In this document: in pieces, positions 25,862 to 38,786 of the stretch
How positions within the stretch are numbered: position 1 is the first letter of the stretch
How the letters are laid out: each line of letters begins with the position of its first letter
DNA from: DASZPL01 sp035550315
GTDB lineage: Bacteria > Actinomycetota > Actinomycetes > JAFAQI01
Length of the DNA: 64,000 nucleotides
Direction: 5' to 3'
Assembly (NCBI GenBank): GCA_035550315.1
Contig: DASZPL010000094.1
Coordinates: 1 to 64,000 of the forward strand
Notes under the pieces: model-generated
Databases searched by the model: none
Told to the model about the DNA's origin: nothing
The model's input: only the letters and a program-made list of their open reading frames with translations
Program-made: the position numbers and the translations under genes

Positions 25862-26458
25862 CTAACCCTTGCCCGGCTGCGGATCGTCCGCCAGCACGGT
25901 CTCGGCCACGTGCCGCATCGTCGTACGGTGGTCCATCGCCGCCTTCTGGATCCACCGGAAGGCGTCCGGCTCGGCCATTCCGTGGTCAATCTGCAGCTTC
26001 GCTTTCGCGCGGTCGATCAGCTTGCGGGTCTCCAGCCGCTCGGCCAGGTCGGCGACCTCGTCGGTGAGCGCTCGCAGCTGCTGGTAGCGGCTGATCGCGA
26101 CCTCGATCGCCGGCAACAGGTCGCTGGCCTGGAACGGTTTGACCAGGTAGGCCATCGCCCCGGCGTCCACGGCGCGCTCGACCAGGTCGCGCTGGCTGAA
26201 CGCGGTCAGCATCACCACCGGCGCGATGGCCTCCGCCGTGATCTGCTCCGCGGCCGAGATGCCGTCGAGCTTGGGCATCTTGACGTCGAGTACGACGAGA
26301 TCCGGCGCGAGCGATCGGGCCAGTTCGACCGCCTGCTTCCCGTCGCCGGCCTCACCGACGACGTCGTACCCCGCCTCTTGCAGCATCTCCTTCAAGTCGA
26401 GCCGGATCAGCGCCTCGTCCTCCGCGATCACCACCCGCCTCGGAGACGCTTCGGCCAC
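25862..26458 (-). CDS. pdtaR: ANTAR-domain response regulator, PdtaR type
   Basis: A 198-residue two-domain regulator. The receiver domain (about 7-125) has the acidic pair EDE, the phospho-acceptor Asp58 in LVVLDVKMPKLDG, the conserved Thr (LTAF) and Lys (YLVKPF). The C-terminal ANTAR RNA-binding domain (about 135-190; RLETRKLIDRAKAKLQ) binds paired hexaloop hairpins in mRNA leaders and acts by antitermination. It matches mycobacterial PdtaR (Rv1626), partner of the histidine kinase PdtaS, which is not in this window. GTG start with TACGCT 7 nt upstream. It is divergent from the tRNA gene at 26500. Confidence 0.93.
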   Translation of the reverse strand: MAEASPRRVVIAEDEALIRLDLKEMLQEAGYDVVGEAGDGKQAVELARSLAPDLVVLDVKMPKLDGISAAEQITAEAIAPVVMLTAFSQRDLVERAVDAGAMAYLVKPFQASDLLPAIEVAISRYQQLRALTDEVADLAERLETRKLIDRAKAKLQIDHGMAEPDAFRWIQKAAMDHRTTMRHVAETVLADDPQPGKG

Positions 26459-26465
26459 GTCGGCG

Positions 26466-26471
26466 AGCGTA
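26466..26471 (-). promoter_or_regulatory. -10 hexamer TACGCT of leaderless pdtaR
   Basis: TACGCT on the minus strand ends 7 nt before the GTG at 26458; no ribosome binding site is present. A plus-strand TAGACT at 26484-26489 lies 10 nt before the tRNA gene and could be its -10, making a compact divergent promoter. Confidence 0.5.
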
Positions 26472-26499
26472 GCCGCGCTCTCATAGACTCAACGGCCGA

Positions 26500-26577
26500 G
26501 CCCCGGTAGCCCAACTGGCAGCAGGCAATGGATTCAAAACCCATACAGTGTCGGTTCGAATCCGACCCGGGGCACCA
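26500..26577 (+). tRNA. tRNA with CAA anticodon (Leu by codon), short variable loop
   Basis: A cloverleaf can be drawn. The acceptor stem is GCCCCGG/CCGGGGC (7 perfect pairs), followed by T8-A9. The D arm is GCCC...AGGC with GG in its loop and one C-A mismatch. The anticodon arm is ATGGA/CCCAT around TTCAAAA, giving anticodon CAA with an A-C mismatch at the loop-closing pair. The variable loop is only 5 nt. The T arm is GTCGG TTCGAAT CCGAC, and the discriminator is A, followed by encoded CCA (26575-26577). The codon read would be UUG, Leu, but true bacterial tRNA-Leu is class II with a long variable arm, which is missing here. It may be a functional oddity, a decayed tRNA or a tRNA-like regulatory RNA. 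Confidence 0.75.
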
Positions 26578-26586
26578 GAAACCGAT

Positions 26587-26668
26587 GCGGCGCACAACCA
26601 ATACAACAGAAGCGCCTGAGCGTCGGTAACCCGCTAAATACGGCTCTGGCGTATCGGTTGTGCGCCGC
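26587..26668. terminator. 82-bp inverted repeat between the tRNA and gltD
   Basis: Arms GCGGCGCACAACCAATAC (26587-26604) and GTATCGGTTGTGCGCCGC (26651-26668) pair at 17 of 18 positions around a 46-nt loop. It lies between the convergent tRNA and gltD and probably ends both transcripts. Its size and long loop also resemble a miniature palindromic repeat. Confidence 0.5.
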
Positions 26669-26714
26669 TGCAGTCGCGACGACGCCGCCGAGACTTCGTG
26701 CGGCCGTCGCGTCG

Positions 26715-28149
26715 TCAGGCGATGGGGCGGTCGGTCGGGGCGATCGGTGCGGGCAGCTGGCTGTCGCCCATCAACCACCGGTCGGCAGCCGCCGCGCACG
26801 AGCGACCCTCGGCGATCGCCCAGACGATCAGCGACTGGCCCCGGCCCATGTCGCCGCACACGAACACCCCGGGCGCGCTGGTCATCCAGTCAGCGCCACG
26901 CGCGACGTTGCCCCGGTCATCGAGGTCGACCTCGAGCCCGTCCAGCAGCGGGCCCTTCTCGGGTCCGACGAATCCCATCGCCAGCAACACCAGCTGGGCG
27001 GGCAGTTCCCGCTCGGTGCCCTCGATCGGCTGGAACTTCTCATCCACCTCGGCGAGCACCAGCTTCGCGACGTTGCCGTCGGCGTCGCCCTCGAACCGCT
27101 GCGTCGACACCGCAAAGACCCGCTCGCCGCCCTCTTCGTGGGCGCTGGACACGCGGTAGATCATCGGGTACGTCGGCCACGGCATCGTCGCGCTGCGCTG
27201 GTCCGGCGGCCGCTGCAGGATCTCCAGCTGGGTCACCGAGCGCGCGCCCTGCCGGTGTGCGGTGCCGAGGCAGTCAGCGCCCGTGTCGCCGCCGCCGATG
27301 ATGACGACGTCCTTGCCGGCAGCCGAGATCGGCGAGTCGTCGAGGTCGCCCTGCTGCACCCGGTTGGCGAGCGGCAGGTAGTCCATCGCCGGGTAGATGC
27401 CGCGCAGCTCCCGGCCGGGCACCGGCAGGTCGCGCGGCACGGTTGAGCCACCGGCCAGCACCACCGCGTCGTACCGCTTGCGCAGCTCGGCTGCGGTGAT
27501 GTCGACGCCGACGTTCACACCCGTCCGGAACCGGGTGCCTTCTTCCTCCATCTGCATCAACCGCAGGTCGAGGTGACGCTTCTCCATCTTGAACTCGGGG
27601 ATGCCGTAGCGCAGCAGTCCGCCGATCCGGTCCGCCCGCTCGTAGACCACCACGGTGTGGCCGGCGCGGGTCAGTTGCTGCGCCGCCGCCAGCCCGGCGG
27701 GGCCGGAGCCGACAACCGCCACGGTCTTGCCGGACAGCCGCTCGGCGACCTGCGGCGCGACCCAGCCTTCGTCCCACGCCCGGTTGACGATCTCGACCTC
27801 GACCTGCTTGATCGTGACCGGGTCGGAGTTGATCCCGAGCACGCAGGCGGTCTCGCACGGCGCCGGGCAGAGCCGGCCGGTGAACTCCGGGAAGTTGTTG
27901 GTCGCGTGCAGCCGCTCGATCGCCTCGCGCCAGTCGTCGCGCCAGACCAGGTCGTTCCACTCCGGGATCAGGTTGCCCAGCGGGCAGCCCTGATGGCAGA
28001 ACGGGATGCCGCAGTCCATGCACCGGCCGGCCTGGCGGCGCAGCCGGTCGTCCTCGAAGTCCTCGTAGACCTCGCGCCAGTCCCTGATCCGTACGTCGAC
28101 CGGCCGGCGGATCGGCGTCTCGCGCGGCGTGGTCAGGAAGCCCTTCGGG

Positions 28150-28157
<8 letters not shown>
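26715..28157 (-). CDS. gltD: Glutamate synthase (NADPH) small subunit
   Basis: A 480-residue iron-sulfur flavoprotein that passes NADPH electrons to the large subunit. The N-terminal [4Fe-4S] ligands are CMDCGIPFCHQGCPLGN and CPAPCETACVLGI. The FAD site is VAVVGSGPAGLAAAQQL, the NADPH site VVIIGGGDTGADCLGTA, and the C-terminal FAD segment GVFVCGDMGRGQSLIVWAI. The length is typical. The ATG overlaps the end of gltB by 8 nt, so the two subunits are translated together. Confidence 0.97.
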
Positions 28158-32688
<4,531 letters not shown>

Positions 32689-32843
32689 CGCGTCGTCCTC
32701 CGATCCGAGTCGTCGGTCGCTTCCCCGGTCACCCAGGCTCGCTCGATGGCGACCGTGCGGTGGGAAGGACTTGGGCACTGGCGCGGGACGACGTCGGCCC
32801 TGCACGGACAACGCTACCTCACGCTGCCGTAACGCCAGCGCAA

Positions 32844-33557
32844 TTATCCCGTGACGCTCGCTCCGACCGCGTGGCCGACCCCGAAGACCACAGCCACGGC
32901 GACCGCGCCCAGCGCGAGCTGCCGTAGCGCTCCGAGCAGCACCGGCCGCTTGGTGAACCGGGCGACGGCCGCGCCGAGGCCGAGCAGCGCGACCGCCCCG
33001 AACCCGATCGACCACAGCAGGGTATGGGCGCCGGCGGCGTACGGCAGCAGCGGCACGAACGCGCCGACCGCGAACGTGATGAACGACGAGGCACCGGCAA
33101 CATACGGCGACGGCTGCTGGTCGGGGTCGACCCCGAGCTCCTCGCGGACATGGATCCGCCAGGTCTCGTCCGGGTCTTGCGACAGCTCGTGCGCGACCCG
33201 CGCCGCCAATTCCCGCGACAGGCCGCGGTGGCGGAACATCCCGGCGAGCTCGGCCTCCTCGCTGTGCGGCCGGCGCTCGATCTCAGCCCGCTCGACCGCG
33301 ATCTCGGCGTCGAGCAGCTCCTGCTGTGACCGAACCGAGGTCCACTCCCCCACGGCCATCGAGAAGGCTCCGGCCAGCAGGCCGGCCAATCCGGCGAGCA
33401 GGATGTCGTGCGTCGACGTGTGGGCACCGGCAACACCGGCGACAAGGGCGCCGTTGGAGACCACGCCGTCCATGGCGCCGAACACGGCCGGGCGCAGCCA
33501 GCCGCCGCTGATGGCGCGGTGGTGGTGATGGTGCTGATGCGACTCGGTCGTGCTCAC
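32844..33557 (-). CDS. VIT1/CCC1-family transporter with His-rich N-terminus
   Basis: A 237-residue membrane protein of the vacuolar iron transporter family (Fe2+/Mn2+ exporters). The N-terminus is MSTTESHQHHHHHR, a probable metal-binding tail. It is followed by the family motif VFGAMDGVVSNGALVAGVAGA (first TM), TM2 LLAGLAGLLAGAFSMAVGEW, a charged cytosolic domain of about 90 residues (EIAVERAEIERRPHSEEAEL...), and three C-terminal TMs. The GTG start overlaps the lgt stop by GTGA, so it is coupled to lgt. The direction (export of Fe or Mn) is inferred from the family. Confidence 0.88.
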   Translation of the reverse strand: MSTTESHQHHHHHRAISGGWLRPAVFGAMDGVVSNGALVAGVAGAHTSTHDILLAGLAGLLAGAFSMAVGEWTSVRSQQELLDAEIAVERAEIERRPHSEEAELAGMFRHRGLSRELAARVAHELSQDPDETWRIHVREELGVDPDQQPSPYVAGASSFITFAVGAFVPLLPYAAGAHTLLWSIGFGAVALLGLGAAVARFTKRPVLLGALRQLALGAVAVAVVFGVGHAVGASVTG

Positions 33558-34390
33558 GGGGTCCCAACCGGCTCGGTGACGGGATGCGGCTGTTCCTGTT
33601 CCCGCCGCGGCCGGCGAATCACGAAGTAGGCCAGGGCCAGCACGAACACAATCATGCAGGTCCAGTCGTTGAGCCGGACACCGAAGAAGCGGTGGGCGTC
33701 GTCGATCCGCAGCTCCTCGATCCACGACCGGCCGGCGACGTAGAGCATCGCGTAGAGCGCGAACGCCCGGCCGTTACGCAACCGCCAACGGCGATCGGCC
33801 CAGATCACGACCAGCGCGACGCCGACGTCCCACAGCGACTCGTAGAGGAACGTCGGGTGGTAGAAGCCCGGCACCCCGCCGTCGCTGGGATGGGTGATGT
33901 GCAGCGCCCACGGCAGGTGCGTCGGCCCGCCGTACAGCTCCTGGTTGAAGTAGTTGCCCCAGCGCCCGATCGCCTGCGCGACGACGAGTCCCGGCGCGAG
34001 GGCGTCGGCGAGCATGGCGTAGGGCACCCCGTGCCGGCGGCAGCCGATCCATGCGCCGAGCGCGCCGGCGAGCACGGCCCCCCAGATGCCGAGGCCGCCG
34101 TCCCAGATCTTCAGCGCGCCGATTGTCCCGGCCCGCCCGGGCCCGCCCCAGTAGATCTCCGGGTTGGTGGCGAGGTGGTAGAGCCGGGCGCCGACCAGGC
34201 CGAACGGCACCGCCCAGACCGCGATGTCGGCGACCACGCCCTTGCGGCCCCCGCGCGCCTGCAGCCGCCGGTCGGCGATGACCACCGCCGCGATGACGCC
34301 GAGGATGATGCACAGCGCGTAGGCCCGGATCGGGATCGGACCGGCATGGACGACGCCGCCCGGCGGGCTCGGGATGTACGCCGGCAGCAC
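33554..34390 (-). CDS. lgt: Prolipoprotein diacylglyceryl transferase
   Basis: A 278-residue membrane enzyme transferring diacylglycerol from phosphatidylglycerol to the lipobox Cys, the first step of lipoprotein maturation. The family signature VVAQAIGRWGNYFNQELYGGPT includes the essential Arg/Asn-Gln-Glu residues. The conserved H-x-L-x(2)N-x-E segment is ARLYHLATNPEIYWGG, and the C-terminal Tyr/Arg-rich part is FLYESLWDVG. Both solute-binding lipoproteins in this window are substrates in principle. The GTG start has TAGCCT 6 nt upstream, so it probably has its own promoter after the trpA palindrome. Confidence 0.96.
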   Translation of the reverse strand: MLPAYIPSPPGGVVHAGPIPIRAYALCIILGVIAAVVIADRRLQARGGRKGVVADIAVWAVPFGLVGARLYHLATNPEIYWGGPGRAGTIGALKIWDGGLGIWGAVLAGALGAWIGCRRHGVPYAMLADALAPGLVVAQAIGRWGNYFNQELYGGPTHLPWALHITHPSDGGVPGFYHPTFLYESLWDVGVALVVIWADRRWRLRNGRAFALYAMLYVAGRSWIEELRIDDAHRFFGVRLNDWTCMIVFVLALAYFVIRRPRREQEQPHPVTEPVGTP

Positions 34391-34396
34391 GAACCG

Positions 34397-34402
34397 AGGC
34401 TA
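34397..34402 (-). promoter_or_regulatory. -10 hexamer TAGCCT for lgt
   Basis: It lies 6 nt before the lgt GTG, directly after the palindrome at 34413-34454, so lgt appears to be transcribed apart from trpCBA. Confidence 0.45.
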
Positions 34403-34412
34403 TGCGAGATCC

Positions 34413-34454
34413 TGTCAGCGTTTCCGGGGGCCCTGGCACCCGGAAACGCTGACA
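34413..34454. terminator. Palindrome after trpA
   Basis: Perfect 16-bp arms TGTCAGCGTTTCCGGG (34413-34428) and its reverse complement (34439-34454), with a 10-nt loop, 7 nt past the trpA stop. It is a probable terminator of the trp block. The symmetric body without a U-tract resembles the palindromes at 1544 and 2279, but the sequence differs. Confidence 0.6.
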
Positions 34455-34461
34455 ACTTTGC

Positions 34462-35259
34462 TTAGTGGGGGCGACGGACGCCGTCGGCCAACTCGCTGGC
34501 CAGCGCCGCCACCGCCGCCACGCCGGCCCGCTCGTCCGGCGCATCGAGCAGGCACCGCACCAAGGCGGATCCGACGATGACGCCGTCGGCATACGACGCG
34601 ACTTCGGCCGCCTGCTCGCCGTTGGACACGCCGAGGCCGACCCCGACCGGCAACGCGGTCGTCGCGCGGACCCGGCGGACCAGCTCCGGCGCCACGCGAG
34701 AGGTCTCCGTCCGGGCGCCGGTGACGCCCATGGTCGATGCGGCGTAGACCCAGCCGCGGCAGGCCGCCGTCGTGGCCTCGATCCGCTCCGGCGTCGACGA
34801 GGGCGCGACCAGGAAGATTCGCTCGAGGTCGTGGGCGTCGCTCGCGGCGAGCCAGTCGCCCGCCTCCTCGGGGATCAGGTCGGGCGTGATCAGGCCGGCG
34901 CCACCCGCGCTTGCCAGGTCGGCGGCGAACCGGTCGACGCCGTACGCCAGCACCGGGTTCCAGTAGGTCATGACCACGATCGCGGCGCCGGTCGCCGCCA
35001 CCGCCTCGACGGTCCGCAGCACGTCGACCGTCCGCACCCCCGCGCGCAGTGCGGCCTCCGTCGCCGCTTGGATGACGGGGCCGTCGATGACCGGGTCGCT
35101 GTAGGCCAGGCCGACCTCGACGATGTCAGCGCCGCCGTCGACGATCGCCCGCAGCGCCCGGACGGCACCGTCGTACGACGGGAAGCCGGCCGGCAGGTAA
35201 CCGACCAGCGCGGCTCGCCCGTCGGCCCGGGCCTTGGCGTACGCCTCGCCGGACGTCAT
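34462..35259 (-). CDS. trpA: Tryptophan synthase alpha chain
   Basis: A 265-residue TIM barrel that cleaves indole-3-glycerol phosphate to indole, passed through a tunnel to TrpB. The catalytic Glu lies in VEVGLAYSDPVIDGPVIQ and the catalytic Asp in the following strand (GLITPDLIPEEAGDW). The phosphate-binding Gly segment is VGVGLGVSNGEQ. The length is normal. It is the last gene of trpCBA, 10 nt after trpB. Confidence 0.96.
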   Translation of the reverse strand: MTSGEAYAKARADGRAALVGYLPAGFPSYDGAVRALRAIVDGGADIVEVGLAYSDPVIDGPVIQAATEAALRAGVRTVDVLRTVEAVAATGAAIVVMTYWNPVLAYGVDRFAADLASAGGAGLITPDLIPEEAGDWLAASDAHDLERIFLVAPSSTPERIEATTAACRGWVYAASTMGVTGARTETSRVAPELVRRVRATTALPVGVGLGVSNGEQAAEVASYADGVIVGSALVRCLLDAPDERAGVAAVAALASELADGVRRPH

Positions 35260-35269
35260 GGCGCGGCCG

Positions 35270-36481
35270 TCATCTCGGCGGGTCGATCAGGCCGAACCAC
35301 TGGGCCGCGGTGTCCATGTCCTTGTCGCCCCGGCCGGACAGGTTGACCAGCAGCACGGCGTCCGGCCCTAGGTCGCGAGCCACCACCGCAGCGCCGGCCA
35401 GCGCGTGCGCGCTCTCGATCGCCGGGATGATCCCCTCGGTGCGACAGAGCAGCCGGAACGCGTCCATCGCCTCGGCGTCCGTGATCGCCTGGTACGTCGC
35501 CCGGCCACGCTCCTTCAGCCAGGCGTGCTCCGGGCCGACGCCCGGGTAGTCGAGGCCGGCGGAAATCGAGTGCGACTCGCGGGTCTGCCCGTCCGCGTCC
35601 TGCAACACGTAGGAGCGGGCGCCGTGCAGCACGCCGGGCGCGCCGGCGGTCAGGGTGGCGGCATGCTGGTCGGTCTCGACGCCCTCACCTCCGGCCTCGA
35701 AGCCGTACAACCGCACGCCCTCGTCCGGGATGAAGGCGGTGAAGATGCCCATCGCGTTCGACCCGCCGCCGACGCAGGCGAGCACCGCATCCGGCAGCGT
35801 CCCGAGCAGGTCCAGGCACTGGGCACGCGCCTCGGTGCCGATCACGGCGGCGAAGTCGCGAACCATCGCGGGGAACGGCGCGGGGCCGCCGACCGACCCG
35901 ATCACGTAGTGCGTGGAGTCGACGTTGGTGACCCAGTCGCGGAACGCCTCGTTCATCGCGTCCTTCAACGTCCGCGACCCGCTGCGCACCGGCACGACCT
36001 CAGCGCCGAGCAGCCGCATCCGGGCGACGTTCAGCGCCTGCCGCTCGGTGTCGACCTCGCCCATATAGACAACGCACTCGAGGTCGAGCAGCGCCGCCGC
36101 GGTCGCCGTCGCCACCCCGTGCTGGCCGGCCCCGGTCTCGGCGATGACCCGGGTCTTGCCCATCCGCTTGGTGAGCAGGGTCTGCCCCAGCACGTTGTTG
36201 ATCTTGTGGGCGCCCGTGTGGTTCAGGTCCTCGCGCTTCAACAGCACGCGAGCGCCGACCGCCTCGCCGAACCGAGTCGCGTCGTAGAGCAGCGACGGCC
36301 GCCCGGCGTAGCCGTGCAGCAGCCGCTCGAACTCGGCCTGGAAGGCGGCGTCGGCGCGCGCCGCGGCGTACACCTCGTCGAGCTGGTCCAGCGCGGCGAT
36401 CAGCGCCTCGGGCACGTAGCGCCCGCCGTACGGGCCGAACCTCCCGGCGAGCACATCGGACCGGTCGATCATCGCGGTCAC
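35270..36481 (-). CDS. trpB: Tryptophan synthase beta chain
   Basis: A 403-residue PLP enzyme condensing indole with serine. The PLP Lys is in REDLNHTGAHKINNVLGQ and the PLP-phosphate loop is GGGSNAMG. The catalytic Glu lies in VIAETGAGQHG. The length and TrpB1-type motifs are normal. The ATG overlaps the trpC stop by ATGA (36478-36481). Confidence 0.97.
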   Translation of the reverse strand: MTAMIDRSDVLAGRFGPYGGRYVPEALIAALDQLDEVYAAARADAAFQAEFERLLHGYAGRPSLLYDATRFGEAVGARVLLKREDLNHTGAHKINNVLGQTLLTKRMGKTRVIAETGAGQHGVATATAAALLDLECVVYMGEVDTERQALNVARMRLLGAEVVPVRSGSRTLKDAMNEAFRDWVTNVDSTHYVIGSVGGPAPFPAMVRDFAAVIGTEARAQCLDLLGTLPDAVLACVGGGSNAMGIFTAFIPDEGVRLYGFEAGGEGVETDQHAATLTAGAPGVLHGARSYVLQDADGQTRESHSISAGLDYPGVGPEHAWLKERGRATYQAITDAEAMDAFRLLCRTEGIIPAIESAHALAGAAVVARDLGPDAVLLVNLSGRGDKDMDTAAQWFGLIDPPR

Positions 36482-37284
36482 GCCGGGTGGCGGCAGGACG
36501 GGTGGGCGCCGGCCGCCACCAGCCCGGCCACCGCCTGCCGGGGCGACGCCGCCTTCACCAGCCCCTCGCCCACCAGCACGGCATCCGCGCCGACGGCAGC
36601 GAAGGCCAGCACGTCGTGCGGTCCGCGAACGCCGCTCTCGGCCACCCGGATCACCGAACTGGGCAGCGTCGCGGCGACCTTCGCGAAGGTGTCGCGGTCG
36701 ACTTCGAGGGTGTGCAGATTGCGGTTGTTGACGCCGATCACGCGCGCGCCCGCGTCGAGCGCCCGCAGCGCCTCGGCCTCGTCGTGCACCTCGACCAGCG
36801 CCGTCATGCCGAGGCTCTCGACGCGCTCCCGAAGGCTAACCAGCACCTGCTGTTCGAGTGCCGCGACGATCAGTAGTACGACGTCGGCACCGTGGGCGCG
36901 CGCCTCCCACACTTGGTACGGCGTGACCACGAAGTCCTTGCGCAGCACCGGGATGGCGACGGCGGAGCGGACCGCGTCCAGGTCGTCGAGCGACCCGCCG
37001 AACCGGCGCGCTTCGGTCAGCACCGAGATCACCGATGCGCCGCCGGCGGCGTATGCCCGGGCCAGCTCGGCGGGGTCGTCGATCGTCGCCAGGCTGCCGG
37101 CGCTGGGGCTCGAGCGCTTCACCTCGGCGATGACCGCGATGCCGGGGCCGGACAGTGCCGCGGCCGCGTCCAGCGCGGGGCGGACGGTGGCCGCCTGCGC
37201 CTTCACCGCGTCGAGTGGCAGCGCCGCCTCTCGGGCCGCGAGGTCCTCGCGAACACCGACCAGGATGTCGTCGAGGACGGACAC
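36478..37284 (-). CDS. trpC: Indole-3-glycerol phosphate synthase
   Basis: A 268-residue TIM barrel that closes the indole ring from CdRP. The catalytic Lys lies in VIAEVKRSSPSAG, with the second Lys in PVLRKDFVVTPYQVWEA; Glu and Asn occur in ALVEVHDEAEALRAL and VIGVNNRNLHTLEVD. The enzyme is monofunctional with no TrpF fusion, consistent with PriA supplying that step. The GTG start at 37284 has TACCCT 6 nt upstream, so trpCBA may have its own promoter despite the short spacing to the upstream MFS gene. Confidence 0.96.
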   Translation of the reverse strand: MSVLDDILVGVREDLAAREAALPLDAVKAQAATVRPALDAAAALSGPGIAVIAEVKRSSPSAGSLATIDDPAELARAYAAGGASVISVLTEARRFGGSLDDLDAVRSAVAIPVLRKDFVVTPYQVWEARAHGADVVLLIVAALEQQVLVSLRERVESLGMTALVEVHDEAEALRALDAGARVIGVNNRNLHTLEVDRDTFAKVAATLPSSVIRVAESGVRGPHDVLAFAAVGADAVLVGEGLVKAASPRQAVAGLVAAGAHPSCRHPA

Positions 37285-37290
37285 CCGGTC

Positions 37291-37296
37291 AGGGTA
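37291..37296 (-). promoter_or_regulatory. -10 hexamer TACCCT for trpC
   Basis: It ends 6 nt before the trpC GTG, inside the 22-nt gap after the MFS gene, and would give a leaderless trpCBA transcript. Confidence 0.45.
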
Positions 37297-37306
37297 GTAA
37301 GCCCAG

Positions 37307-38758
37307 TCAGGCGGCCTGCGACTGACTCCGGGCTGAGCCCTTGCGCTTGCGGCCCGAGGTGCCGCCGGCGTCGGTGTCGGCCCCGAGGTCGCGCTCGATC
37401 TGCTCGAGCGAGCGGCCCTTGGTCTCCGGCACCTTGAGCAGGAAGAACGTCGTCGCGAGGACGCCGAAGCCGGCGTACAGCCAGAACGTGCTGGGCCGGC
37501 CGATCTTGCCGACCAGGTCCAGGAAGTAGTACGAGATGAGGAAGTTCGCGCCCCAGTTCACGACCGTGCACACCGACATCGCGTGGCTGCGGATCCGGAG
37601 CGGGAAGATCTCGGCGATCATCAGCCAGAACACCGGCCCGAGGCCGATCGCGAAGCTCGCGATGAAGATGACCAGCGCGACCACCGCGATCCACGCGGCG
37701 TCGGCCTGCAGCGTCGCCGACTGGAAGAAGATGCCCAGCAACACCAGCGCGCCTGTGAGGCCGACGGTCCCGACCAGCAGCAGCTTGCGTCGGCCGATCC
37801 GGTCGAGCAGCAGGATCGCGACGACCGTGAACACAACGTTGGTGATGCCGACCGACAGCGCCTGCGTGATGGATTGGTCGGCGGTGAAGCCGGCCGACTT
37901 CAAGATCGTGGGCGAGTAGTAGATGACCGTGTTCACGCCGACGAACTGCTGGAAGAACGCGAGCCCGAGACCGACGAGCAGCATCGGCCGCAGCTTCGGC
38001 GTTATGAGGTCGCGGGTCTTGACCGAGCGTTCCTCGCTGACCACGTCCTTGACGTCCTGGATCTCCTCGTCGACCGCCTTCTCGTCGTCGCGGGTCTTCA
38101 TGAGTACGGCGCGGGCTTCGTCCTCGCGACCCTTCTGCAGCAGCCACCGCGGCGTGTGCGGGACCAGCGCCATCGCGATGACCAGCGCGATCCCGGGCAG
38201 CGCGCCGAGGCCGAGCATCCAGCGCCAGTTGTTGGCGACGTCCTTGAACAGGTAGTCGATGATGTACGCGAGCAGGATCCCGAACGTGATCATGAACTGG
38301 TTGAACGACACGGTCCCGCCGCGCAACCGCGGCGGCACGTGCTCGGAGATGTAGAGCGGCGCCACGAACGACGCCGTGCCGACGGCCAGGCCGAGCACCG
38401 CGCGGGCGGCGATCAGCGATCCGGTGCTGGTCGCGAGCGCCGACCACAGCGCGGCTCCGACGTAAATCAAGCCGGCGCAGAACTTCGTCCAACGCCGGCT
38501 GATCAGGTCGGCGAGGTAGCCGGCGAACACGGCACCGCCGACAGCGCCGAGCAGCAACGACCCCACGAACCAGGCTTGTGCGCCGGTCGACGAGTGAAGG
38601 TCCTTGCCGATGAACAGCTGCGCGCCGGAGATGACGCCGGTGTCGAAGCCGAACAGCAGGCCGCCGATCGCGGCCACCAGCGCGATGCCGGTTACGAACC
38701 GATTGTCCCCGTTTAGTGCTTCTCGTGCGAAATTGCCCGATCCTGCGCTGTCCGCCAC
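37307..38758 (-). CDS. Sugar-porter family MFS transporter inside the trp cluster
   Basis: A 483-residue, 12-TM major facilitator of the sugar porter (GlcP/XylE-like) group. The signatures are GLLFGFDTGVISGAQLF in TM1, the ARAVLGLAVGTASFVAPLY segment, VGVNTVIYYSPTI in TM7, DRIGRRKLLL between TM8 and 9, and PETKGRSLEQIE after TM12. The GTG at 38758 is chosen because the conserved N-terminus begins there; TACGAC lies 6 nt upstream. It is 28 nt after trpM and 22 nt before trpC, in the slot between trpE-trpM and trpCBA. Its substrate is probably a hexose or polyol proton symport; no tie to tryptophan is known. Confidence 0.92.
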   Translation of the reverse strand: MADSAGSGNFAREALNGDNRFVTGIALVAAIGGLLFGFDTGVISGAQLFIGKDLHSSTGAQAWFVGSLLLGAVGGAVFAGYLADLISRRWTKFCAGLIYVGAALWSALATSTGSLIAARAVLGLAVGTASFVAPLYISEHVPPRLRGGTVSFNQFMITFGILLAYIIDYLFKDVANNWRWMLGLGALPGIALVIAMALVPHTPRWLLQKGREDEARAVLMKTRDDEKAVDEEIQDVKDVVSEERSVKTRDLITPKLRPMLLVGLGLAFFQQFVGVNTVIYYSPTILKSAGFTADQSITQALSVGITNVVFTVVAILLLDRIGRRKLLLVGTVGLTGALVLLGIFFQSATLQADAAWIAVVALVIFIASFAIGLGPVFWLMIAEIFPLRIRSHAMSVCTVVNWGANFLISYYFLDLVGKIGRPSTFWLYAGFGVLATTFFLLKVPETKGRSLEQIERDLGADTDAGGTSGRKRKGSARSQSQAA

Positions 38759-38786
38759 GCGGTCGTCGTACCCGCAACGCCCGTGG

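Noticed and set aside
26500..26670. Integrated element using the tRNA as attachment site
   Set aside because: No integrase, no direct repeat of the tRNA 3' end and no foreign-looking genes follow; gltD comes next.
32689..32843. Riboswitch or ANTAR target in the glt leader
   Set aside because: No matching glutamine-riboswitch motif and no clear pair of hexaloop hairpins were found.
32689..33015. 109-codon N-terminal extension of gltB
   Set aside because: It lacks homology to glutamate synthase and overlaps the VIT1-type gene; the GGAGG-preceded ATG at 32688 gives the normal propeptide.
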